Positions 43,581 to 51,688 of a stretch of DNA of 64,000 nucleotides are shown here, piece by piece. Position numbers and translations under genes: made by a program. Origin of the DNA: Sphingomonas sp. (lineage in GTDB: Bacteria > Pseudomonadota > Alphaproteobacteria > Sphingomonadales > Sphingomonadaceae). The number at the start of each line of letters is the position of its first letter. Position 1 is the stretch's first letter. Where the stretch lies: positions 178,092-242,091 of the forward strand of contig QFPK01000003.1 in assembly GCA_003248865.1 (NCBI GenBank), in the 5' to 3' direction. The notes below the pieces were generated by a model. It saw only the letters and a program-made list of their open reading frames with translations, was not told where the DNA came from and did no database searches.

Positions 43581-44901
43581 GCGCGTCCGATCGGGCTTGC
43601 ACCAACCCCAGTTCGGCGGCGAGCAGCGCGCGCTGCGCATCCAGCTGTTCCAGATAGGGCGAATAGCCGGCGCGATAGCGGTTGCTGGCCATACGCAGCA
43701 CTTCAGCCAGAGACGTGCGTTGGGCTGCCAGCTTTGCGATCTGCTCGTCCGTGCGCCGGACGGCGGCGAGCGAATCTTCCACCTCGCGAAAAGCGGTCAG
43801 AACCGACTTGCGGTAAAGGAAGGCGGCCTGATCGCGCCGGGCCGCTGCCTGATCTGCCTGCGCCTGCAGCCGCCCGCCCTCGAAGATGGGGGCGAGGATG
43901 CTGCCGCCCAGGCTGAAGATGCCAACCGGATCGGGGATCAGGGTGGAATCGACAAAGCCGCCGGCCGCCGTCAGCCGCACTGTCGGCATGAACGCTGCCC
44001 GTGCGGAATCCAGTGAACGATCTGCCGCCACCATGGCTTGTTCCGCCTGCAGGATATCCGGTCGCCGGCGCAGCAGGGCAGAGGGCTGCCCGGGCGCAGC
44101 CGTCGCCGGGCGCAGGTCCGCCAGCACCTGCCCGCGCGGAATCTCGCCGGGCAATTCCCCCAACAGCAGGCTCAGCCCATCCTCCTGCCGTCGGATCGCG
44201 AGTTGCGTGGCGGGGATCAGCGCCTCGGCGGCTTGCAGTTCCGCTTCAGCCTGCCGCTGTTCCAGCAGCGGAGAATAACCCGTGTCGGCGCGCCGCGTCG
44301 CCAGCCGCAGCGCCTCTCGCCGGGCCGCGGCGGTTTCCTCCAGCACGGCGAGCCGTGCATCCAGCGCCCTCAGCCCGAAGTAGCCGCCGGCAACCGCCGA
44401 CACGACGGATAGCCGAACACCATCCTGCGCGGCCTGTGTGGCCAGAAGCTGGGCGCGGGCCGCCGCGCTGGCATTGGCCAGCCGCCCGAACAGATCGGCA
44501 TCCCAGGCAATCTGCCCTTGCACCTGCCCGGCCGTCTGGTTGGCGCCAAGGCCGAACGGATTGACGAACCTCTGTGGCCCACCATTGCCGACAATCTCCA
44601 CCTGGGGAAGTTGCAGACCGGTCGCACCCTGAAACTGTGCTCGTGCTTCCGCTACGCGGGCGGCCGCCACCGACATGTCGATGTTATGGGCCAGCGCCCG
44701 CGCGACCAACTGGTCCAGCACGGGATCGCCAAATCCGGCCCACCAGTCCGCCGCGACAGCGGCGCCGTCGGGGCTGTCCTCTCGCCAGGCCTGTGGTGCC
44801 GTAATGGATGCAGCCTGCGGCGGTTCGGGGCGTGGACCAGCGCACGCGCTCAGGAGCGCGGCCGCGCACAGCAGCCAGCTCCCTGCCGCTCTGCCTGTCA
44901 T
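43507..44901 (-). CDS. efflux system outer-membrane lipoprotein (NodT/OprM-like)
   Basis: A 464-residue TolC-like factor. The lipoprotein signal ends in LLSAC with the lipidated Cys at residue 20. The two OEP repeats are visible as long Ala/Gln-rich coiled-coil regions (about 60-240 and 260-450), with NPFGLGANQ and RRRPDILQAEQAMVAADRSL characteristic of the NodT family. It is last in a three-gene minus-strand operon (permease, adaptor, channel), four bases overlapping the adaptor (44898-44901). It overlaps the MHS transporter by 74 bases tail to tail. Confidence 0.93.
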   Translation of the reverse strand: MTGRAAGSWLLCAAALLSACAGPRPEPPQAASITAPQAWREDSPDGAAVAADWWAGFGDPVLDQLVARALAHNIDMSVAAARVAEARAQFQGATGLQLPQVEIVGNGGPQRFVNPFGLGANQTAGQVQGQIAWDADLFGRLANASAAARAQLLATQAAQDGVRLSVVSAVAGGYFGLRALDARLAVLEETAAARREALRLATRRADTGYSPLLEQRQAEAELQAAEALIPATQLAIRRQEDGLSLLLGELPGEIPRGQVLADLRPATAAPGQPSALLRRRPDILQAEQAMVAADRSLDSARAAFMPTVRLTAAGGFVDSTLIPDPVGIFSLGGSILAPIFEGGRLQAQADQAAARRDQAAFLYRKSVLTAFREVEDSLAAVRRTDEQIAKLAAQRTSLAEVLRMASNRYRAGYSPYLEQLDAQRALLAAELGLVQARSDALTARVQLFQALGGGWSASPPAPQG

Positions 44902-45995
44902 TCTCCCCGCCCCGTGTCCACGCCCAGTTCCACTGACATGCCCGGTCGCAACCGCTCGGCCCCCTGCTGCCCGGGGTCGATGGCGACACGCACGCCGATG
45001 CGCTGCGGCACCTTCACGAAATTGCCTGTGGCATTGTCCGGCTTCAGCACCGCGAATTCAGAGCCCGCCGCCGGGGAGAGTTGCGTGACCCGCCCCGTGA
45101 AGGATTGTCCGCCCAGCGCGTCCACGCTGAAGCTCGCTGCCTGCCCCGGCCGCATGCGGGCCGTCTGCGCCTCCTTGAAGTTGGCGATCACCCAGCGTTC
45201 GGCCGGCACAAGCGAGAAGAGCTGGCTTCCGTTCGTCACATATTGGCCCAGCCGCACGCCGATCTCGCCCAGCTGGCCTGCCTCGGGCGCGCGGATTTGC
45301 GTGTGGTCTAGGTCGATCTCGGCCAGCAGCAGCTGGGCGCGGGCGGCTTCCACCTGCGCTTCCAGCCCCTCGCGGCCGACGGCCACGGTGCGGATATCCT
45401 GCCGGGCGATCTCGCTGGTGGCCAGCGACTGGCGCACTTGCGCCTCCGCCTGCACCCGCGCCGCCACGGCCTGATCCCGCTCCCGCTTCGAAACCGAGCC
45501 GTCCTTCACCAGATCGTCGATCCGCGCGAGATCGGCCTGCGCCCGCAGCAGCTGCGCCCGGGCGCCTGCCAGCCCGGCGGTCTGCCCGTGCAGCCCCGCT
45601 TCCCGCGCGGCATGGGCCTGCCGGCTGTTCGCCAGCGCGGCCTCTGCGTTGGCGAGATTGGCTTTCGCCACATCCACCCGGGCGCGGTAGATGCGGTCGT
45701 CGATCTTCACCAGCAGGTCGCCCGGCTTCACCTGCGCATAATCCTGCGCCAGCACCTCCACCACATAGCCGCTTACCTGCGGCGCGATCACCGTGGTGCG
45801 GCCGCGCACATAGGCATTCTCCGTGGTTTCGACGGCGGTGGAGAAGGGCGGCAGATGCCAGGCGCGCAGGATGACCAGCACGGCGGCCAGCGCCACCACG
45901 ACCACGGCCAGTGTCGCCAGCCGGCTTCGGCGTGCGGGCGACCAGTATCGCGGGGCGTCCGCCGCTGCTTCGGCTGTCGGTTCGGTATCGCTCAA
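44898..45995 (-). CDS. HlyD/EmrA-type membrane fusion protein
   Basis: A 365-residue periplasmic adaptor anchored by one N-terminal membrane helix (about 26-45). The lipoyl-like halves are seen as TTENAYVRGRTTVIAPQVSGYV near the start and LAEIDLDHTQIRAPEAGQLGEIGV later, separated by a long alpha-hairpin (about 110-220). This is the EmrA/FusE type pairing with an MFS pump. It sits between the permease and the outer-membrane channel and overlaps the latter. It probably exports hydrophobic compounds; specificity is unknown. Confidence 0.93.
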   Translation of the reverse strand: MSDTEPTAEAAADAPRYWSPARRSRLATLAVVVVALAAVLVILRAWHLPPFSTAVETTENAYVRGRTTVIAPQVSGYVVEVLAQDYAQVKPGDLLVKIDDRIYRARVDVAKANLANAEAALANSRQAHAAREAGLHGQTAGLAGARAQLLRAQADLARIDDLVKDGSVSKRERDQAVAARVQAEAQVRQSLATSEIARQDIRTVAVGREGLEAQVEAARAQLLLAEIDLDHTQIRAPEAGQLGEIGVRLGQYVTNGSQLFSLVPAERWVIANFKEAQTARMRPGQAASFSVDALGGQSFTGRVTQLSPAAGSEFAVLKPDNATGNFVKVPQRIGVRVAIDPGQQGAERLRPGMSVELGVDTGRGE

Positions 45996-46008
45996 AACCC
46001 TGTCTCCA

Positions 46009-47649
46009 TCATTCGCCTGCCGCCGCGCGCTTCGCCTGAATCCGGTTTCGCACGATCAGGAAACCCACATACAATGCCGTCATCAACGCGATCATGGCCA
46101 CCAGCTGGAACACGTCGTTGAATGCCAGGATCGCCGCCTCGCGCTGGACGGCGGCATAGAGCCCGGCTCCGCCCTGTTGCGCCAGCCGCGCCGCCACCTG
46201 CGGATCGGATGCCACCAGATGCTCGGACAGCGCCTGTGCATGAGCGCGGGTGCGCATCACCTGATAGCTGCCCAGCACCGCGGACCCCAGCAGGCCGCCC
46301 ACATTCTGGCTGACGGCGAACAGCACGAGGAAACTGATCAGGTAGTTCTGCCCCAGCTGCAGCACCCGGGCAAAGCCGAACAGCACCGCCGGGCCGACGA
46401 ACAGGCAGGCGCCGAAGCCCAGCAGCGCCTGAGAGACATAGAGCTGCTGCGGCCGGGTGAGGTTGGTGGAATAGGTATCGAACCAGGCGCCCAGCGCGAT
46501 GATGAGCGCGGCCGCCATCACCTGATAGGGAATGCCGTTGGGGCGCAGCGTGAGGCAGGCCACCAGGATTCCGCACACCATCGCCGCCAGCACGATCAGG
46601 AACAGCGTGTGCATCTGATCGTTGTTGAGCCCGCCCGAGGCGAGCAGGCCGACCGCGCCATAGGTCTGTTCCGCCAGCGCGAAGCGCACCAGCAGGGCGA
46701 CGGCGGCGAAGCGCAGCATGTCTGCGCTGCCGATCCATCGGGTGAGCAGCAGCGGGCGGGATCGGTGATGCTCCACCAGAAAGGCCAGCGTGAACAGGAC
46801 CAGCGACCCCGCGAGCGCCCATCCGATCCAGGGCGTGTCCGTCCACCACAGGTAGCGCCCGGCCCCCAGCGAGCCGCAGAGCAGGACCATGCCGGGAAAC
46901 ACCAGCGCGAAGGTGAGGAAATCCAGCGGCTCGAACCCCGGGCCGCGAATGCTGGGCGGCAGCGGCACCGCCGCCAGCGCCGCGATCACCGTCAGCGTGA
47001 TGCCCAGTTCGACGAGATGCAGCCCCTGCCATTCCCCGATCGTCAGCATGGTCACCGGGAACAGCCGCGCGATGGGGACCGCCAGCTGGCTGATGGAGAT
47101 GGCGATCAGCAGCGCAAGCGGCCGCGCCCTGGGCGGAACCACCTGCAGCATGCAATAGACTGTGATGGTCGAGAGCGCAGTCGCCACCGCCCCGGATGCC
47201 ACCCGCACCAGAAGCGCCGTGTGAAAGCCCGGCATCGTCAGCTGCACCACGGTGGCCCCGGCATAGACCAGCAGCAGCGTGTGGGTGATCAGCGGGATGC
47301 CGAAGCGGATGCGCCCGCGGATCAGCAGCAGGTTGGCGCTGGCATTCGCTGCCACGAACATCGACGACAGCCAGGTCGCGTCGGACAGGGTGACGCCCAT
47401 GCTGCCGGCGATGTTCAGAAGGTTCACCGTGATCAGCGCATTGCCCAGCTGGGCCGCGATCCCCACCACCAGCGCAACGATCAGATAGGCATAGCGTCTG
47501 ACCGGGTGATGGGCGGGCGAATAGGGTCCGCCTTCGAAGGTGGGCTGTTCCGTCGGCCCGAAGATGTAGGGCGGAATTTCCCCGGCCGCCGCCGACCCCC
47601 GCCAGCTTGCCGGAAGCCCCAGTCTGCCCATGGATGTGCCGTCGCTCAT
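46009..47649 (-). CDS. DHA2-family MFS drug exporter (EmrB-like)
   Basis: A 546-residue inner-membrane pump with fourteen predicted membrane segments. The N-terminal cytoplasmic region (about 1-50) is hydrophilic. The start at 47649 was chosen because it is preceded by GGAG; an alternative ATG lies 24 bases upstream. Features such as NIAGSMGVTLSDATWLSSMF and ANLLLIRGRIRFGI resemble EmrB motif C/D regions, though several signature positions differ. It is first in the operon with the adaptor (13-base gap) and channel. No regulator is encoded next to it; the divergent neighbour is osmC. Confidence 0.9.
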   Translation of the reverse strand: MSDGTSMGRLGLPASWRGSAAAGEIPPYIFGPTEQPTFEGGPYSPAHHPVRRYAYLIVALVVGIAAQLGNALITVNLLNIAGSMGVTLSDATWLSSMFVAANASANLLLIRGRIRFGIPLITHTLLLVYAGATVVQLTMPGFHTALLVRVASGAVATALSTITVYCMLQVVPPRARPLALLIAISISQLAVPIARLFPVTMLTIGEWQGLHLVELGITLTVIAALAAVPLPPSIRGPGFEPLDFLTFALVFPGMVLLCGSLGAGRYLWWTDTPWIGWALAGSLVLFTLAFLVEHHRSRPLLLTRWIGSADMLRFAAVALLVRFALAEQTYGAVGLLASGGLNNDQMHTLFLIVLAAMVCGILVACLTLRPNGIPYQVMAAALIIALGAWFDTYSTNLTRPQQLYVSQALLGFGACLFVGPAVLFGFARVLQLGQNYLISFLVLFAVSQNVGGLLGSAVLGSYQVMRTRAHAQALSEHLVASDPQVAARLAQQGGAGLYAAVQREAAILAFNDVFQLVAMIALMTALYVGFLIVRNRIQAKRAAAGE

Positions 47650-47835
47650 CCCTGACTCCAACCTTCCGTGCATCGGGCGCCGGTGCCGCCCGGCGATGTG
47701 AAAGCTGATAACCCGGTCGTGCGCGGCACGCAGTCATACCAAGGTGTGAGCCGGGGCAGGCATTCGCACCATTGGCCGGCAACGAAGGAGCGCCTATCCT
47801 CAGCCATGTGTCCGGGCCCATGCGCCTGACGGCGA

Positions 47836-47879
47836 CATGGATCAAGGTCGGCATGGATCAGGGGCGACACGGATCAAGA
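47836..47879 (+). promoter_or_regulatory. Three direct repeats upstream of osmC
   Basis: Three copies of CAYGGATCARGR spaced exactly 16 bases apart (47836, 47852, 47868), ending just before the GGGAGG ribosome binding site of osmC. The regular 16-base period and location suggest tandem binding sites or a slipped duplication. No matching regulator is encoded nearby. Confidence 0.5.
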
Positions 47880-47893
47880 TTGGGAGGAACAGG

Positions 47894-48322
47894 ATGCGCA
47901 TCACCAGAAGCGGTTCCGTCACCTGGACCGGCGGCCTGAAGGACGGCAAGGGCGCGATCAGCACGCCCAGCGGCGCGCTCAGCGGCTATCCCTACGGCTT
48001 TGCCAGCCGGTTCGAAGGGCAGGCGGGCTCCAACCCGGAGGAGTTGCTGGCGGCCGCCCATGCCGCCTGTTTCACCATGTCCCTGACGGTGGCGCTGGAA
48101 CGCGCCGGGTTCCCCGCCACCAGCCTGAGCAGCGAGGCCAAGGTGCATCTGGAGTTCGCCGACGGCGCCTACAGCATCCCTTCCATCGAGCTGACGGTGG
48201 ATGCCGTGGTGCCGGGCATCGGGCAGGCGCAGTTCGAGGAGATCGCTCATCTCGCCGAGCGCAACTGCCCGGTTTCCAAGCTGTTCAAGGCGGATATTAC
48301 ACTGACGCCCCGCCTGGCCTGA
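47894..48322 (+). CDS. osmC: OsmC-type organic hydroperoxide reductase
   Basis: A 142-residue thiol peroxidase-like protein protecting from organic hydroperoxides. The catalytic cysteines are Cys59 (AHAACF) and Cys125 (RNCPVSK); Arg39 and Glu49 occupy the usual helper positions in SRFEGQAGSNPEELL. The N-terminus GSVTWTGGLKDGKGAISTPSGAL fits the OsmC rather than the Ohr subgroup. The start at 47894 follows GGGAGG (47882-47887). It is divergent from the efflux operon. Confidence 0.93.
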   Translation: MRITRSGSVTWTGGLKDGKGAISTPSGALSGYPYGFASRFEGQAGSNPEELLAAAHAACFTMSLTVALERAGFPATSLSSEAKVHLEFADGAYSIPSIELTVDAVVPGIGQAQFEEIAHLAERNCPVSKLFKADITLTPRLA

Positions 48323-48510
48323 CGCAGGCATCAACCTGTCCCGCGCATGGGACAGTTTGACCGCGGTTACCGCCATGTTCCTTCTTTCGGAACCGCAGGC
48401 CGATATCCACATGGTCGACAGGGCGAGCCCCTCCTGATCGGCGCCCACCGGATCGGCGAACGGCCATCCGATGGCGGCGCTTTCGGGCATGAAAGCGGAA
48501 AGCAGATGCC

Positions 48511-49902
48511 ATGGCCTATGCAACCACCAACCCTTACACCGGCGAAACGCTGAAGACCTTCCCCGACGCGACCGACGCCGAAGTCACCACAGCCATCGAA
48601 AAGGCGCACAATGCCTTCCTGTCATGGAAGGATGCCCCCTTCGCGGAGCGCGGCCGCATCCTGCAGAAGGCGGCCGACATCCTGCGCCGCGACAGCGATG
48701 ACTATGCGAAGCTGCTGACGCTGGAGATGGGCAAGCTGCTCGCCGAGGCGAAGGCGGAGGTGGAGCTGTCCGCCAAGATCTTCGAATATTATGTCCGCAA
48801 TGCCGAGGAACTGCTGAAGCCGGAGCCGCTGCCAGTGCTGGACCCGGCCGAGGGCGAGGCGATCCTGATCCACGAGCCGCTGGGCGTTCTGCTCGCCATC
48901 GAGCCCTGGAACTTCCCCTATTACCAGATCGCCCGCATCATCGCGCCGCAGCTGTCGGCGGGGAACACGGTGTTGCTGAAGCATGCTTCCAACGTGCCGC
49001 AGAGTGCGGCTGCGTTCGAGAAGCTGATGGCGGAGGCCGGGCTGCCGGACGGCGCCTTCCGCAACCTTTACGCCACCCGCTCCCAGATCGAGCTGATCCT
49101 GAACGACGACCGCGTCCATGGCGTGGCGCTGACGGGTTCGGAAGGCGCGGGTTCGGTGGTGGCCGCGCAGGCGGGCAAGGCGCTGAAGAAATCCACACTG
49201 GAACTGGGCGGCGCCGACGCCTTCGTGGTGCTGGCCGATGCCGACATGGAAAAGACGGTGAACTGGGCCGTGTTCGGCCGCCACTGGAACGGTGGGCAGG
49301 TCTGCGTCTCGTCCAAGCGGATGATCATCGTGGACGAGGTGTATGACGATTTCCTCGCCCGCTATCGCAAGGGCGTCGCCGCGCTGGTCGCGGGCGACCC
49401 GTTCGATCCGAAGACGACTCTCGCCCCGCTTTCCTCGCAATCGGCGGCCGACGAGGTGAAGGACAAGATCCGCGAGGCGGTGAAGCTGGGGGCCAAGGCC
49501 GAGGAAGTCGGCCCGCCGGTTCCCAACCAGGGCGCCTTCGTGCAGCCGACGATCCTGACCGACGTCGAAGAGGACAATGAAGCGCGTTACTGGGAATTTT
49601 TCGGCCCGGTCTCCATGCTGTTCCGCGCGAAGGACGAGGAGGATGCCGTGCGCATCGCCAATGATTCGCCCTTCGGCCTCGGCGGCTCGGTGTTCACCTC
49701 GAACCCGAAGCATGGCGCCGAGGTGGCGCGGAAGATCTCGACGGGGATGGTCTATGTGAACCACCCCACCAAGGTGGAAGCGGACCTGCCGTTCGGCGGC
49801 GTTCGCCGTTCGGGCTATGGCCGCGAACTGATCGGGCTGGGCCTGAAGGAGTTCGTGAACCACAAGCTGATCGGCGTCGTCGACATCGACGCGCCCTTCT
49901 GA
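48511..49902 (+). CDS. NAD(P)-dependent succinate-semialdehyde-type aldehyde dehydrogenase
   Basis: A 463-residue aldehyde dehydrogenase of the succinate-semialdehyde dehydrogenase type. EPWNFPYYQIARIIAPQLSAGN, TGSEGAGSVVAAQAG, LELGGADAFVVL and the catalytic Cys in GGQVCVSSKRMI are clear, as is FGGVRRSGYGREL at the C-terminus. The preferred substrate cannot be read from the sequence. A strong hairpin follows immediately. It lies alone on + and does not share an operon with the osmC gene (188 bases between). Confidence 0.88.
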   Translation: MAYATTNPYTGETLKTFPDATDAEVTTAIEKAHNAFLSWKDAPFAERGRILQKAADILRRDSDDYAKLLTLEMGKLLAEAKAEVELSAKIFEYYVRNAEELLKPEPLPVLDPAEGEAILIHEPLGVLLAIEPWNFPYYQIARIIAPQLSAGNTVLLKHASNVPQSAAAFEKLMAEAGLPDGAFRNLYATRSQIELILNDDRVHGVALTGSEGAGSVVAAQAGKALKKSTLELGGADAFVVLADADMEKTVNWAVFGRHWNGGQVCVSSKRMIIVDEVYDDFLARYRKGVAALVAGDPFDPKTTLAPLSSQSAADEVKDKIREAVKLGAKAEEVGPPVPNQGAFVQPTILTDVEEDNEARYWEFFGPVSMLFRAKDEEDAVRIANDSPFGLGGSVFTSNPKHGAEVARKISTGMVYVNHPTKVEADLPFGGVRRSGYGRELIGLGLKEFVNHKLIGVVDIDAPF

Positions 49903-49908
49903 GGCGTG

Positions 49909-49940
49909 GACATCCCCGGCGCTTCGGCGCCGGGGATGTC
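49909..49940. terminator. Perfect 14-bp hairpin after the aldehyde dehydrogenase
   Basis: Arms 49909-49922 and 49927-49940 pair perfectly around a TTCG loop, 7 bases after the stop. There is no following T-run, so it may be a Rho-assisted or 3'-end-stabilising structure. The rest of 49941-50138 shows no gene or other structure. Confidence 0.65.
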
Positions 49941-50138
49941 GCTACCTGCCCCGCTACACTTTGAAAGTGCCGTATGCATGCGGAGTCGGGCGCAGTTTTC
50001 GGTGCTCTGCTTTGCGGGGTCACCACAGATTCTGCATTCTGGGCTGGGTTGTCGGCGGCATGGTCCTGAGGTGTAGATAGCGCTGACGTGGCCCCCAGGG
50101 CAGGAGGGCCGCGACGGCCAGACCTATTTGTCGGGGGA

Positions 50139-50756
50139 CTAGGCAAGGCGAGAGATTTCAAGCCCGCTGTCGAACGGGATCTGGATGCTCTCGATGCCCG
50201 GCTGTGCCCGGATCCAGGCGCTGTAGGCCTGAGACTGTGGAACGGACCATTCCGGCTTCAGCATATTGTCTGCAATCACCAGAGCGCCGGGTGAGAGCTT
50301 GGGCAGGAAGCGCTCGGCGCTGGGGATGTAAAGATCCTTCCAGAGATCGACAAAGGCGAGTTCGAACGGCCCTTCGAGCGTCGGAATGATTTCCAGCGCG
50401 TCGCCGGTGCAGAAATCCACCACATCGTCCAGCCCGGCGGCGCGTAGCTGCTCGCGGGCATGATCGGACTTGTAGTCTGCCAGCTCGATAGTTGTGAGGC
50501 GACCACCCGTCTCGCGAAGCGCATGCGCAAACCACAGGGTTGAATAGCCGTAGCTGGTGCCCACTTCGAGCACGGACCGGATTTCGAGCCCGGTGATCAG
50601 GTCATAGAGCAGGCGGCCCGTCGAAGGGCCGATCGCCAGAAGCGTGCCGTCGCGGTGCTTCGGCCATTCGCCGGGCGGCAGCGTCTTGATGAAGGCGGCT
50701 TCCTCGGCGCGGCGGCGTTCATAGCTGTCCAGCACGGCTTCGAAGGCATTGGTCAT
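50139..50756 (-). CDS. class I SAM-dependent methyltransferase (O-methyltransferase-like)
   Basis: A 205-residue Rossmann-fold methyltransferase. Motif I is VLEVGTSYGYST, followed by an acidic post-I strand (LTTIELADY), motif II-like FELAFVDLWKDLY and GALVIADNML. It resembles the caffeoyl-CoA O-methyltransferase/Methyltransf_24 type, but the substrate is unknown. It lies 55 bases downstream of the S24-type repressor on the same strand and might be co-transcribed with it. A role in the adjacent sulfur operon is speculative. Confidence 0.8.
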   Translation of the reverse strand: MTNAFEAVLDSYERRRAEEAAFIKTLPPGEWPKHRDGTLLAIGPSTGRLLYDLITGLEIRSVLEVGTSYGYSTLWFAHALRETGGRLTTIELADYKSDHAREQLRAAGLDDVVDFCTGDALEIIPTLEGPFELAFVDLWKDLYIPSAERFLPKLSPGALVIADNMLKPEWSVPQSQAYSAWIRAQPGIESIQIPFDSGLEISRLA

Positions 50757-50811
50757 TCAATCTTCCTCTCTCGATGCGATGCCCTCTGCGCGTGCAGTCG
50801 AGACGGAATTT

Positions 50812-51519
50812 TCAATAAAGGCTGCCCCGCCAGACGATCCGGCCGATGCAGTCCAGATCGGCGGCGTCGAAATGGGTGTCGGTGTAGCGGGAATTGTCGC
50901 TGATCAGGCGCAGCCGGTTGCCCGGCTCCAGCTGGACACGCTTGATCAATACCGCCTCGTCCTGCCGGAATGCATAGATATTGCCGTCGACGACCTGGCG
51001 CTGCGCGATGTTCAGCAGCAGTGTGTCGCCCGGAAGGATCGTGGGGGCCATGCTGTCTCCGGACATGTAGATGCCCTTGACCTCGCCCGGCTCCATTCCA
51101 TGCTGGCCCAGCCAGAACCGGCAGAAGCCCAGCCCTGCGATGCTGCGCGGATCCTCCTGCAACTCGCCGCTGGAGGCTCTGGTCTGCGTGAGGTAGATCG
51201 GCAGGCGGGTCAGGCTGCGGATGCTCTGGTGCGGATCGGCAAATGAGTCGCTTCGTGCGGGCGACCCTTCTCCCGTCATCAGCCACAGAAGGCTGATGTT
51301 CATGCTCTCGGCAATCGTGATCAGCACACGGCGGGTCGGCTGGCCACCGGCGAGATAGCGCTGAACGCCGCTCGGCGACATGTCGATGCGCTTGGCCAGC
51401 GCGGCGATGCTGCCGGCCTGCTCGATCACGAAGCGCAGGCGTTGGGTGAAAGCCTCGTCATCGGGCTGGTCAACCGGCGGTTCGGCAAGATGCTCGGCGG
51501 ACGCAATCTGCAGGCTCAT
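50812..51519 (-). CDS. XRE-type repressor with S24 peptidase-like domain
   Basis: A 235-residue regulator. A helix-turn-helix of XRE type spans residues about 25-80 (LAKRIDMSPSGVQRYLAGG). The C-terminal S24/LexA-like domain shows the catalytic Ser in MSGDSMAP (Ser156) and Lys in AVLIKRVQ (Lys193). An Ala-Gly/Cys-Gly self-cleavage site is not clearly placed; SIAGLG (residues 126-131) is the nearest candidate. It is divergently placed against the organosulfur operon (169 bases from its first start), making it the likely regulator of that operon. No phage genes surround it. Confidence 0.85.
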   Translation of the reverse strand: MSLQIASAEHLAEPPVDQPDDEAFTQRLRFVIEQAGSIAALAKRIDMSPSGVQRYLAGGQPTRRVLITIAESMNISLLWLMTGEGSPARSDSFADPHQSIRSLTRLPIYLTQTRASSGELQEDPRSIAGLGFCRFWLGQHGMEPGEVKGIYMSGDSMAPTILPGDTLLLNIAQRQVVDGNIYAFRQDEAVLIKRVQLEPGNRLRLISDNSRYTDTHFDAADLDCIGRIVWRGSLY

Positions 51520-51548
51520 GGACTTCTCCGCGAACTCTAAAGAGGTGC

Positions 51549-51576
51549 ACTATAGAGCATAAAGTTCAACTATCAA
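51549..51576 (-). promoter_or_regulatory. Predicted sigma70-type promoter of the S24-type repressor
   Basis: Read on the minus strand, a -35 box TTGATA (51571-51576) and a -10 box TATAGT (51549-51554) are 16 bases apart, about 30 bases upstream of the repressor start. The surrounding block is markedly AT-richer than flanking DNA. Confidence 0.55.
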
Positions 51577-51590
51577 TCGAACCGGACTTT
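51561..51590. promoter_or_regulatory. Candidate operator dyad in the divergent promoter region
   Basis: The segment begins AAAGTTC and ends GGACTTT, 7-base arms with one mismatch, and contains an inner inverted pair GTTC...GAAC (51564-51567 / 51579-51582). It overlaps the repressor -35 and lies just upstream of the operon promoter. Such placement fits autoregulation by a dimeric repressor. Inferred from symmetry only. Confidence 0.4.
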
Positions 51591-51596
51591 CTTTCG

Positions 51597-51626
51597 TTGA
51601 CACTTTGACCCCCGGACGGGCTATTT
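51597..51626 (+). promoter_or_regulatory. Predicted promoter of the organosulfur operon
   Basis: TTGACA (51597-51602) followed, 18 bases later, by CTATTT (51621-51626) gives a plausible sigma70-type promoter about 60 bases before the lipoprotein start. It is the only such pair seen before the eight-gene operon. Confidence 0.5.
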
Positions 51627-51688
51627 CCACCAATCATATAGAATTTAAATCGCCTTTCGCCCGATGTCAACGATGGAGCATCGCAATA

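Noticed and set aside
45823..47655. A 610-codon open frame on + opposite the efflux operon
   Set aside because: Composition is Gln/Arg/His-rich and repetitive, as for shadow frames. The minus-strand EmrB and EmrA genes explain the region.
50812..51519. Prophage marked by the S24-type repressor
   Set aside because: No integrase, structural or lysis genes lie near it, and both neighbours are metabolic genes.
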